A stretch of DNA of 64,000 nt from the NCBI GenBank assembly GCA_033297075.1, contig MU858128.1, positions 1 through 64,000 of the forward strand. The letters are read 5' to 3'. Of this stretch, positions 11,748 to 22,518 are shown piece by piece. The position numbers and the translations under genes are program-made. The notes under the pieces were generated by a model, which saw only the letters and a program-made list of their open reading frames with translations, was not told where the DNA came from and did no database searches. The DNA is from Rhypophila decipiens. Lineage: Eukaryota > Ascomycota > Sordariomycetes > Sordariales > Naviculisporaceae. The first letter of the stretch is position 1; every line of letters starts with the position of its first letter.

Positions 11748-14700
11748 TATGGGGATAGGTGTCGATAGTTGCGGTATGCTGCTCGAAGAGTGCTGATCAA
11801 ACCGAAAAGTCCAACGTCAGTGATGAAATCTCAGGAGATCCTTTTAAAAATTCGTGGTCTCGGCGCTGCAGCACATGGTCGTGCTATTCTTCTTTGGACG
11901 GCGCTTGACGCCACTGGGGGGACGACAAAAGGAGAGAGCCGCACAAATCCAGGGCCGAGGCCGTGTCACGAGCACATTTCTTAAACAGGATCCAGGGGCA
12001 CAATGGACAAAGAGCAACAAAGAAAAAAAATGAAGGTGAAACACCAAGAGGGAGTTCCTTACATTCGAAGCAGCACCGTCGCTGCTTTGACTCTGGTATT
12101 CAGACATTTGGGTGTGATTTGATATGGTCTGGCGGTGGTTGGGACTCCGTCACTCGACTCCCAATACCTCCAAGGGGCTGAGAATCGGACGTTTCCTGGC
12201 TCGCAGGTATTTCGTAAACCCGAAGAGGCAGTCGCACACGGGCGATGTTGGTAGGAAGTCGTGATTCAGGGAGCGAAAGGAAGACGGCGGTGTTAAAAGT
12301 TGGTCGAGTTGATCAAGGGTGGCTTTGGGATAATAGGGCCGATGCGGCGACTTTGACGACAATCGGGACGGAAGCACCCACTGCTTGTGAGAGAGGTCGA
12401 CTGATGCAGGTTGCAGCACAGGTTGCAGCTCTTCATGTACTGTGCGATGGAAAAGCTGTGTGACAACCTGACGGCCTTGGTTGTTCGATTTCTCGTTTTT
12501 TATGATGGAATGGGATCAGGATCAGCCTGGGCCCAGCTGTGGCACTTGAAAAGAGGTAGGACGTGGTGAAGGATGTCCCGTCGGGTGTTGTTGGTCCTAA
12601 TATGAGGGGAATGTGGAAAGGAGATCCGTTCGTCGTTGATCTTTGCTGGGATATTGGAAGCTAGCTGACGTGGGGAACTTCTTGCCCTCTCACGCACTGT
12701 ATCTCAGCCTGGAGATCAATGTCAGCTTCGGTAGATGATGTTGTGTAATTTGGAGAGAAATTGTGCATCTCTTGGAAGAGATCCTTTTCGCTCTCTTTTG
12801 TTTCTGACCAGGCCCGGTGCTGACTTTTATTCGACCTCAATTTCACAGCTAGCTGGCCGGCCCCCCTTGCATGCACGTCGTCAAAATGTACCGTACGGCG
12901 CGGGGATGTATCAAAGGGCAGCCAGGCGCCGACAATGCCTGGGACCCTGGTTATCCCCTGTGAGATCAGGCCAATGTGATGGATCCAGCAAGAGACTTGG
13001 GTCGTCTTGGGTGGGAAGCCCGAAGGCGGGGTGGGGACCTAACCAAGCAATTCTACATGTATAGGTGAGCCAAGGAGAGAACGAGACTCGCAAGTTCAGC
13101 GCTCAACAATTGCAACTTGTTGCAAGCTGTCAGCGAATGCTGGAGAGCTTTTATCCTCCTTGATTAGAGTTTCAGTGAGGATGGCATGGTTCTCTCCCCA
13201 CTGTTTGGCCCGTTGAAGGAAAGCTCACCCGACGTTGTAATATCCGTGTAAGGCGGCTGGTGTAACAGAAATGCACAGATTCAGTGTCCTTGCCTTAAGA
13301 TCACTCGGCTCATCAGCCGGTCTGCTATTTTTTGAGCACGTTGGAAATAGTGTAAAGCACTGAGTTCACGGTTTGTCAAATACCACCTAATTGGAATAAT
13401 ACCACGACTCCATTCATCAGGAGGACTGCCTTATTCAAAATCAGGGGATGGTCAGCTTCACCAACAAGAACCGACTGATGATGGTTGCATATGATATCAG
13501 ACCCAGGGGCTTACATAAAATGGTGCATTGGCGAGGCGCCACGGAGGACTCGCAGGACTTTGGGTTGAAGAGTTCGCACTGTTGAAAATCCGTAATCAGG
13601 GTCTTTTCCATCTCGAAGAGTATCACGAGTATTCGGTTCACACACTAATATTCTACCGGTCTGGCTTTGGCAGCCAACTGTGCATGAGAAATATAGACTG
13701 ACGTGAGCATCTCTGTTTGTCTTATCCCGCTGCCTTGAGACATCCATAATGATATTGGTATGTTTAAAGCTTTGGATATACTTTTAAGCTTGAATCGTAC
13801 ACATGGCAGTCCATGCAATTCAGTACCCACTCGAGCCACTGTGAGCATAGTATGGATATGAGCTTAATAGCATGAGCATTTCCCCTTGAAAGATGCACAA
13901 AGCGGCTCCAGCGCATTGTATCTTTCAGCACTGTATTAATCCTAACTGGGAGACAAACCCCTCTTGTGGCGAGGCGAGGGTTCGGGTCCGCTTGGGGTCC
14001 ATTTCATCACCGAGACGAGCTTCTTACTGAAGGAGGCAGTTGAGAACTTGAGGTCAGTTTATTACACCACCCTCTCGCAACGTGCTGATGGTCTTGAATT
14101 TTGGTCATCAACCTCTCCAGGTGGACGTCGAATGCATGCACTGACTGCTACCGATGAGCTCTTCATCGCTTGAGTGGAACCACGGCAGCACAGCAAAGTG
14201 GATGCTTGGCAGCAAGCACATTGGACACTGTGTGGTGGAGTACTCCGTAGCTAGGTGGCCACAGTAGATACTAATAACAATTCCAAATCAGACCTCGTTC
14301 TCCAATGCCCCTGTGTAGGTCTCTCGGGGCTCTCCATGGCTCACTTCCTGGCCTATAGGAAGGTTGAATGATCGACTTGTCGGATTGGCATTCTTCCAAG
14401 CGCCCACCACCGCCCAATCCAACGGTTTTTGGCATTTTGCTGAACCGCTCCGGTAATAAATTTGCTGTAAGCGCCCTGGTGATGCTGTTTCAAGTCCTCC
14501 CAAGAACAGCAGCCTGTGCCTCAATCACGCTGGATGTCGCTCGGGACGCCCGTCCACGGCGGCATCTTAATCAACCCCATACAGCCTTCACAGTGCAGTG
14601 CAAAGTGTTGGACTGGATTGTCGACAGAGAAGGTGGTTCTTATGTAAACATACCCCATGCACGGGCCACTGCCGACAGCTTCCATGGGCTAACCTAATAT

Positions 14701-14876
14701 GCGCTAGCCTTCCCGATCCAAGACACCAGTGACCCCACCAGACAGCGCCCCACTTCCTTATCGATAACTCCACAATTTTTTCCATCACGATAGCTCTAGA
14801 GATTCGAATGCCGACGTATATTTTCAGTTCTTCCTATGTCTCCTCGACCAACTGAACACCCCATTTTCAGATCACG
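11748..14876. other. Divergent intergenic region (MKK1 and DBP8 promoters)
   Basis: About 3.1 kb lies between divergent MKK1 and DBP8. Frames here are at most about 110 codons, overlap on several strands and show no recognisable domain, so I call no gene. A dispersed fungal motif of the form TACTCCGTA lies near 14240. The immediate DBP8 leader (14830-14876) is pyrimidine-rich. Confidence 0.55.
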
Positions 14877-16496
14877 ATGACGCCTGTTAAATCCCAAAAG
14901 AAGGCCTCCAAGGCAAAAAAACAGCCCCTCGATGTCGATACCGAACGCGTGGAGCAGGGTTCAAATACGGATACCCCCTCCGATTCCGAAATGGACTCCG
15001 ATTCTCTCGACAACGTAGGGCCTAGAAAGCGAAGACGTACGTCTATAGAGGCCTCGGAGGAGGCCTTCAAGCCGAAAATCAACGCCCCTTCAAGATTCAA
15101 TCGTACGCATCAACAGCCAAAAAAAGAGGCCTTACCGACGGAAAATGAAGGCGTGCCTACGACGGGCGTGACGGCTCCAATTGACCAAAATACCACCTTT
15201 GAGTCGCTGGGAGTGGCCCCATGGCTTGTTCAGTCACTGGGTCGAATGGCGATTAAAAGGCCTACCGGTATCCAAAAAGGCACCATACCCGCGATCCTGA
15301 AAGGCCTCGATGTAATAGGCGGCAGCCGCACAGGCTCCGGAAAGACAGTCGCCTTCGCGGCCCCAATCCTGCAGACCCTCTTCTCCGACCCATCGAGCAT
15401 ATTCGCCGTCGTATTGACGCCGACTCGTGAACTCGCCCTCCAAATCTACGAGCAATTCAAAGCCATCTCCTCCCCCCACGCCCTGAAAGCGATCCTAGTG
15501 ACAGGCGGTTCCGACATGCGCCCCCAAGCGATCGCTCTCGCGCAACGACCCCACGTCGTCATCGCTACACCCGGCCGTCTAGCCGACCACATCCGCTCGT
15601 CAGGCGAAGACACGATATGCGGCCTCAGACGAGTGAAGTTCGTCGTCCTCGACGAAGCAGATCGCCTCCTAGCGGCGTCGGAAAAAGGCAGCATGCTCCC
15701 CGACGTGGAAGAATGCCTCGACGTCCTCCCACCCGCCGCCCAGCGCCAGACACTCCTCTTCACGGCGACAATAACCCCCGAAGTCCGCTACATCAAAGAA
15801 CAGCCGCGCAAACCCGGCCGTCCGCCCGTCTTCTTCTGCGAAATCGACACCGGCAACCTCGCCATCCCGGAATCGCTCAACCAAATGTATCTCAAGGTCC
15901 CCGTCACACATAGGGAGCATTACCTGCACATGTTCTTGTTAACAACCGGCAATGTCGAGAAATCCATCATCATCTTTGTCAACCGCACCTCGACAGCGCA
16001 GTTCCTGCATCACCTCCTCCGTCTGCTCGACCACCGCGTTACATCTCTCCACTCAAAACTGCCCCAGTCTCAAAGAATCGATAATCTAGCGAGGTTCCGC
16101 GCCTCGGCGGCACGTATCCTAGTCGCCACCAACGTCGCCGCAAGAGGTCTCGATATCCCCGAGGTCAAGATGGTCATCAACTATGACGTCCCCCGCGATC
16201 CCGACGACTATATCCACCGCGTGGGAAGAACCGCTCGTGCGGGGAGAAAAGGCGAGGCGGTAACGTTTGTGGGACAAAGAGATGTTGAGACTGTTTTGGC
16301 GATCGAGGAGAGAGTAGGCAGGGCTATGGAGGAGTGGAAGGAGGAGGGTGTTAATCTAGAAAAGAGGGTTGTCAATGAGGCGCTCAAATTGGTTAGCGAG
16401 AAGAAGAGAGAGGCATTGTTAGATATGGAGGAGGGTAGGGAGGTTGGTGGCAAGCGGAAAAGGGGCAAGGTCAGCTTTAAGAACATGAAGGTGTAA
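14877..16496 (+). CDS. DBP8: ATP-dependent DEAD-box RNA helicase DBP8
   Basis: A single exon encodes 539 residues. It is a nucleolar RNA helicase required for 18S rRNA maturation and 40S assembly in yeast. Seen: a basic/acidic N-tail, Q motif ([10 protein letters not shown] to PTGIQK, about 108-134), motif [10 protein letters not shown] (149-157), Ia [12 protein letters not shown], motif II DEAD (259-262), motif III TAT (296-298, TAT instead of SAT), then [10 protein letters not shown] and [15 protein letters not shown] in the second RecA domain, and a Lys-rich tail. [19 protein letters not shown] and LFTATIT are DBP8-like and argue against other DEAD-box subfamilies. The ATG at 14877 follows CACG and starts the first conserved stretch. 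Two decayed fragments of this gene lie elsewhere in the window, at about 17.88-18.15 and 30.38-30.66 kb. Confidence 0.95.
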   Translation: MTPVKSQKKASKAKKQPLDVDTERVEQGSNTDTPSDSEMDSDSLDNVGPRKRRRTSIEASEEAFKPKINAPSRFNRTHQQPKKEALPTENEGVPTTGVTAPIDQNTTFESLGVAPWLVQSLGRMAIKRPTGIQKGTIPAILKGLDVIGGSRTGSGKTVAFAAPILQTLFSDPSSIFAVVLTPTRELALQIYEQFKAISSPHALKAILVTGGSDMRPQAIALAQRPHVVIATPGRLADHIRSSGEDTICGLRRVKFVVLDEADRLLAASEKGSMLPDVEECLDVLPPAAQRQTLLFTATITPEVRYIKEQPRKPGRPPVFFCEIDTGNLAIPESLNQMYLKVPVTHREHYLHMFLLTTGNVEKSIIIFVNRTSTAQFLHHLLRLLDHRVTSLHSKLPQSQRIDNLARFRASAARILVATNVAARGLDIPEVKMVINYDVPRDPDDYIHRVGRTARAGRKGEAVTFVGQRDVETVLAIEERVGRAMEEWKEEGVNLEKRVVNEALKLVSEKKREALLDMEEGREVGGKRKRGKVSFKNMKV

Positions 16497-16505
16497 TTTG
16501 GTCTC

Positions 16506-16593
16506 AATATATGCATTATGGAGAGCGAGAAAATACGTAGTTTGGACGTAATATATGCATCATGGAGAGCGAGAAATTGCTTGTGTTTGGTCT
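16506..16593 (+). repeat. Two imperfect 44-bp tandem copies after DBP8
   Basis: The unit starting AATATATGCAT(T/C)ATGGAG and continuing AGCGAGAAA occurs at 16506 and again at 16550, just after the DBP8 stop. It is a local duplication in the 3' flank with no coding role seen. Confidence 0.8.
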
Positions 16594-17879
16594 TGAAAAG
16601 GCATATACCCGTGTTAAAAGAGGCATATTATCAAGAAAATGAACGTATATTCTTTGGTCCATCTAGGCCTTCCATGGGTGTGAAAATGGGGTATGAAAAT
16701 ACAACAGTCTGTCAAGTATCTTTTCAGATGTTAATCACTTTCTTTTTGAGGTCTTTATCAGTCTCTTCTTAATAACTAGACAAGGGCTGTCGATGGTCTT
16801 TTCAGCGTTCATTTAGAATACTGACGTATTGGGATTTTTAAAGGATTTTCATACCTAACCCTTATACCTATATATAACTTTTCTCGGTTTTTTGTAGTTG
16901 TGATACAAGACTACCTCCCACGTATACGAACTCAATTTTGAGCCTTAACTTGATATATTCAAACGTTAAACAACAAGTCAATATATAACTTTTAAACTAT
17001 ATTATATGCCCGCACGTCCCGGGAATATGGTGTTGTCTGTAAGACTGCAAGTCAAGATGGCTGGGGCATTGGCAACACCCGTGAGACCAACCCGAGTTCC
17101 CTTTCGAAGGTCCTCGATGGCGGAACCGAAACATTTCCGGCCAAGTAGATTCGGAACAGTCAAGGGTTTAGGGCGAATGTGCTTAGTGTACTCGCGGGAA
17201 TGGCCTGAAGCAGGCATGGTTTCGGAGGCGACTGGATTGATTGAGAGAGTTGGTTTGAGGAAAATGTGCAAATTGAAGAAATTGCAATGGCTGTGAAGCT
17301 GGGGAAAAAGGAATGGGATCGTCTGTGGTATGGAAAATATACCAATTACAACCAGCCCATTTTGGTAGAAATACTACCGCCTCCAGAACGGCAGCAGTGA
17401 TTTATCCATCTTCTTTTCGAGATGAGATCGCCGGTGCATTTCGTTTGTCAACAGGTCGTGGATGGTTTTGAGTGCCCTGATGACAAAAGACCCCGGGCTG
17501 TGGTGTGGTAAAGGTGTATTCGACTATGATTAAGAAGTGACGCAGTGATCTAGGCAGACCGCCATGGGCGCTGGAAGAACCGGACCACCTGGCAAATGCT
17601 TCAGACTGTATATCGAAGAATCTCCTAAAGAGGATATCTCGTGTTCTATATAACTCGAGGGGTATAGTTGACGACGTTATTGTATATCCTCCCGAGTCTT
17701 TAGGTCTAACCTGGCTAGGTTATCGATTCGCTGGGGCTGTGGGAGTTTGGAGTGTAAAGAAGTGATATGGTGGTTCGAGCAGATATAACTTATCTCTATG
17801 TAGAAGACCGAGGACTTGAGGGGCATGACTTCACCATCGAGCACGACGGTAAACTTGCGTTTGATGCAAGGAGACGGAT
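16594..17879. other. AT-rich non-coding stretch with one GC-richer island
   Basis: Positions 16790-17005 are strongly AT-rich (TATATAAC-type words), like decayed repeat DNA. A GC-richer island at 17006-17300 is open on both strands: 96 codons on + from an ATG at 17006, and about 71 codons on - from an internal ATG. I recognise neither. The rest shows no gene. Confidence 0.5.
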
Positions 17880-18150
17880 ACTAGACAGTCCTTTCACTAC
17901 TCCTGGCTATCTAACAGACTACATCCGATCCTCAGGCGAGGAACACAATATGCGGCCCCAGACGAGTGAAATTCGTGGTCCTCGACAAAGCGCACCACAA
18001 GGAAGGGGGGGAAGGTTTGCTTGTGGTGAGAACGCTGAGTAGGTATCCGCCCATCCAAGCATTACTCTTGCTGACAAGTTGTAATCCTAGCGGCTACTTA
18101 GATTTTAAACCTGAGAATACTGCTGCCCATCTCTTGCTTCTGGAGGGGAG
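17880..18150 (+). pseudogene. Decayed fragment of DBP8 (central part of RecA domain 1)
   Basis: This stretch resembles DBP8 15560-15850 on the same strand. GAAATTCGTGGTCCTCGAC (17968-17986) matches GAAGTTCGTCGTCCTCGAC of the gene (15635-15653). The relic's CATCCGATCCTCAGGCGAGG aligns with CATCCGCTCGTCAGGCGAAG. In translation, TTPGYLTDYIRSSGE parallels [16 protein letters not shown], and after a frameshift KFVVLDKAH parallels KFVVLDEAD, so the DEAD motif is broken to DKAH. Similarity fades after the region matching LLFTATIT. The piece covers roughly DBP8 residues 228-315 with small indels, so it is a non-functional duplicate. Confidence 0.75.
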
Positions 18151-19137
18151 GGTAATTCGGCCACCGTAGTAGCTGTAGTTAAACTGTGTAGATTAGTTCG
18201 AGCCCCCCTCGACGAAGCCGGAGAACGCTGCAGTGAGAGCACAACATAGGTTCCATGTCATCTAGGTCCGCCCAACCCAATCCACCAGCCAAATTTACCA
18301 GGTAGGTACATAGTCATCCCAAAAAGGAAGAAAAGAAAAAAGGCCGGACCGAGTCAGTTCCAAAACAAGCCGCAAACGAGCCAAGAAGAAGGAAGAACCG
18401 GGATGAAGAATCAGGTGTGAATCAAATACTCCGCAGCTATATACGATAACGTTATACATACATACGTATAGGTAAAGAAAACATATAGCTGGTTATGCCG
18501 CACTGTGTTATATCGCTCGCTATTTATATCATGACTTGTTCATACTGCCAAACAGGGGGGAATAATAAAACGGAACTCGATCACAAGGAAATGCACAATC
18601 CAGGTCAAGCAAGCAAAAAGAATGAAACATGAACAACGAACTCAAAGATTTGCCCAGGAGTTCCATCAAGAAGACTTTCCCATAAAATCGTAGAATAGTA
18701 GCTGAAATGGAAGAAGTGGTGGTATTCGCGCGCCGATCCAGAAGTATCAATAGGCAGAAAAAAGAAACAACGTTCATAATCTCGAAACAAAAGTGTGAAA
18801 AACGCACACAAGATCCTCCCCTTTCCACCTAGGTATAGTACTAGTAATGAAAACACACACAACGGCATCTAGTGCACCTTGTACTCCTCCCTCCTTTTGA
18901 TATCAACAAAAACCAAGCACCCTTGAAATAAAAAAAGCTTCCCGTCCCAGATGTTCCCGTAAAAAAGACAATCATGCCCACTTATCCAACCCTCCAGCAT
19001 AAATTACCCAAAAAAACGTATAATAGTACCTATCCCAGTCAGTCCATCCATACAATCCAGTCAGCCTCAGCCCAGGCTTCCAAGCCTTCCCTACATATAT
19101 CTGACCGGTCCCCTTAGCCAAGTCCAGTCAAAAAGGG
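18151..19137. other. Non-coding 3' flank of the Zn2Cys6 gene
   Basis: No supported gene. The open frames at 18529-18868 on the minus strand overlap each other and look like chance frames in the 3' UTR or flank of the regulator that ends at 19138. A GGTAGGTACAT word near 18301 is of a kind often dispersed in Sordariomycete intergenic DNA. Confidence 0.5.
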
Positions 19138-22100
19138 TCAATGTTGCCCATGGTGCATCCCACCGCCGCCAGCCATCCCCCCAGTCCCAAACATACTCGC
19201 GAACCCATCCAACCCGCCAACCCCACCACCCCCAATGCCCAGATCATTCGGCCCCCCAATCTCAGGCGGCTCCATGTTAAACGGCATAAACCAAGCCGAG
19301 CTCGGCTCGGCCCCGAACGCCGCCGCATGCAACGCCGCCGCCTCGTTCGCAATCCCCCTTTGTCCTCCGTGGCCGCCATGATGTCGATCTCCTCCACTGT
19401 CCCGATTACTGGGCCCGCCTTCGTGATCTTGTGAGCCCCAGCCGCCGCTCATGTTCATCCCCGGGTGGTCCACGCTGTTCCCGTACGCCCCGAATACAAG
19501 CTGCCGGTCGAGCTGGGACATGGCGTGCGGAGAGGCCAGCGGCATTGCGAAGGGGTCGTGCGGGAAGAAAGGGTGGCCTGGATGGTGGTGATGTGATAAA
19601 TGCGACACGGCTACAGGTGAGATGGGCGACAGAGCGTGATAAGATGTGCCGTTTGTAGAGTGGGGAATTGTCAATGGGTTGAATGATGTGGGACCGCTGG
19701 TTTGTCCGCCGAGTGCCCCGTTGGCCGGGCCCGAGAAAGACCGTTGATGCTGCAGTCGTGCCGCGTGTATTTGTTCGGCCGTCGCACCACCGGGGTGATG
19801 TCCGAAATCAGTCTGCAATGGCTCTAACCCCTGCTCGCCGCCACGTGAAATCGTGCTGCTTGCTTTCCTGGCAATCGATTTGCGCTTCAGAGCTTGCTGC
19901 TGCTGGCTGGCCCTCTGCCCGCCATTAAGAGCGGCCGCTTCTGCACTCCGCGGCGAAAGAGTGGTGAAGAATTCTTCGACCGTGTGAAGTTCGGGTTTTT
20001 GTTCGAGCACTGCGTCTTCCTCTCTTTCCTTCTTCTTGTAACTGGCCGGGTCGAGGAAATCAGTCTGCGACACACCATGCGGGTACCGGTCGAACCAGTC
20101 GCCGTATTGGAAGATGGGCGACGCCGCGCTCTCCTGTGCTGGCGTCCCCTGCCTCGCGGCATCTGCACATGTTCGGTACTGCTCTCTCAAGTTTTCCGAC
20201 ATCCAGTGGAACATGCCCCAGTACTTCTTCATCTTGGAAAGGAACTTGACATTTGTAGCCAGATTCCGCTTCGACGTGGCTTCCATGGATTGATTACCCG
20301 AGAATATGCCGAATATGTGCACGGTACTGGACAGGAAGGCGCAGTATCCTGTGAATGGCGCAGTGATAAAATGCGACTCGGCGTCCTTGAGCAATTCCGA
20401 TATTCGATTCGCAGCGGCAAAGGCCTTGGCTCCGGCTTTCGTCACAAAGGCTTTGGGCACATCCTGCTGCGAGTGGCCCTTGGGAGATGAAACGGCAAAC
20501 CGGTTCATGAAGAGTATGTTTTGCTGGATGGATATATGAAGGAATAAGAACTGGTTGGCCATGTTGTCCGTCTCGTGGAGGCGAATATTCTCGGGAGTAT
20601 ATGTGAGAGACTGTGGGAGTTCGTTTACGATATCGTCCGTCTGTTTGATAAGCTTCGAATATCCTGATTCGGGGCTCCACATCGGGTGAGGATCGAGTTC
20701 CTTCCCTCCTTGGTTGAGGTAGCCAATGACCCGACCCCATAGGGCAATCACCTTGATCATCCAAGCTGCAACACCCATGTTATCTTTTGCTTCCGAGATG
20801 TTGACATCGGCATAGGGTTCGAGGACGGCACCGCTGAGCGTCTCGGTGGGCCCGGGCATATCGTATTGGAAATTCTTCTCCTTGATTGGTAACGGGATGT
20901 TCAGGGTTTCTTCTCTGATAAATGTCGGCCGGTCTGTTCCGGATGAGTTGAAGCGATCCATCAGGAAGCAAGCCCACATGGTCCGCCTTCGGATCTCTCG
21001 ATCTATAAAGCTCAGCTGCGTCTTCCCCGGTTGCCGGAGAGGGTCGTGGTCTAAATCCTTGTGAAGCTGCAGAGCAAACGCCATGCGAATCGCTTGACCC
21101 CCCAGAGACCAACTTCGGCCACCATGGCATGTGCCAAATTCGTGAAGACCCAGAATCAACAGGCATGTCAGAATCGTAATATTCGGCCACTCGTATCTTT
21201 TAGTCAGAATGTCACGGGCAGCAGCTGCCCATTCCTCGCCGCGAAGAAAGTTGGGGCTAGTATTGAGTTTGGGATGGGTCGAGAAGCGTGCCGATATTGC
21301 ACAGACGGAGAGGACCAGAACTGGCGGAAGGGCTCCGGCTCTAGAAACAAGTCAGTGCGATGAGCTACCAATTCTTCATACAGTTTGTGTTACGTACTTG
21401 AGCTTCCGCATAAAGCTGGGCTTGTGAAGGATATGGTACGCTTGGCCGTAAATGTTCTCGAAGAATACTTCGGCAAGGTGCTCCTGGATTTCCTTGGATG
21501 GCAATGCATCCCCGCCCTCGAGCAGAAGCTTGCTCTCCTCGGCCTCCTGAACCAGCATCATCGAGGGTCTATTCGGGCCCTCCAGTTTCGACTTGGGCGT
21601 GGCACGCGCCCAGTGTTCCAGATCTGAGCCAAACGCTTCGTCGGCGCCTCGTTTCTTCGCTGCTGATTTCCCGTTGTTCAGTGTACCTGGAATGGCCGGC
21701 TTGACCACCGCACGGGTGACTGACGACGCAAGAGCATCCTGGTCCGCCTTGGGCACTATTTTTATGATGCGCTCCTCCATGCGCTTCAACCTTTTATCCA
21801 ACATGGCCATGTAGTCCGTCCTCGGGGCTGCTTTGCGGGCGGTGACCTTGTAAACGCAGGGTATCCGGGATCGGAGACAATGCTTGCAGGCAGGCTTCTC
21901 GCCCGAGCAGCGTATCTTCTTTCTTCGACATGCGATGCACGCCAGGGGTAACCGTTTGCGCTCCTTGCCTGCTTTCGTTTTCAGTTCGCTCCACGCAGGC
22001 GTCATGTCCGTCTTGTCTCCTTTCCCTTTGCCGCCCATGTCAGTCCCATCCAAGCCTCCCGTCGCCAGCCCGAATTCGTCAGACATTGGCTCCTCCAAGG

Positions 22101-22518
22101 AATTCCCACCATTGGGGTTGCTATCGGGGCTGCCATTTTCCGAGTCTTCTATGCTCTGCTGCCTCTGACCACCGAGGCCACCATACCCGGACGTCTGGAC
22201 CGTGATCGACGTCACCGAATTCTGTCGGTCAGGCATTGGTGATATCGAGGGCGGTTGGGACGATGTGAAGGTTTCCGGGGCATGTTCCTCAAAGGTCGAC
22301 GGTGGCATGCCAACCATCGGTGAGTCTTCTAACGGGTTCTGATATGAGAACTGGAAGTCACCAAAATGAGAGGCGTCCACCATGTCATGAGTACTAGCAG
22401 CAGTGATGCTGTCTAGTGCATCATTGGTGGTCTCCAGCTTGAGGGATTGCAAGGCGGCGGATTCGGTAGTCGTCGTATTGTCTCCCGAGCCAGAGAAATC
22501 GAGGTCGAGGCGTGACAT
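19138..22518 (-). CDS. Zn2Cys6 transcription factor with fungal-specific transcription factor domain
   Basis: Exons in reading order: 22518-21398 and 21340-19138, giving 1107 residues. It is a nuclear DNA-binding regulator. The GAL4-type cluster CIACRRKKIRCSGEKPAC plus CLRSRIPC spans about residues 194-221, followed by a short coiled stretch (MLDKRLKRMEERI). The fungal_trans middle domain follows, including GQAYHILHKPSF, then ITILTCLLILGLHEFGTCHG with GGQAIRMAFALQLHKD and RRRTMWACFLMDRF. The C-terminus is long and low-complexity (Gln, His, Gly). The 57-nt intron restores MRKLKAGALPPVLVLSV across the junction. I chose the ATG at 22518 because the frame extends only to a GTG upstream. Target genes cannot be told from sequence. 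Over 9 kb of gene-free DNA upstream suggests complex control. Confidence 0.92.
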
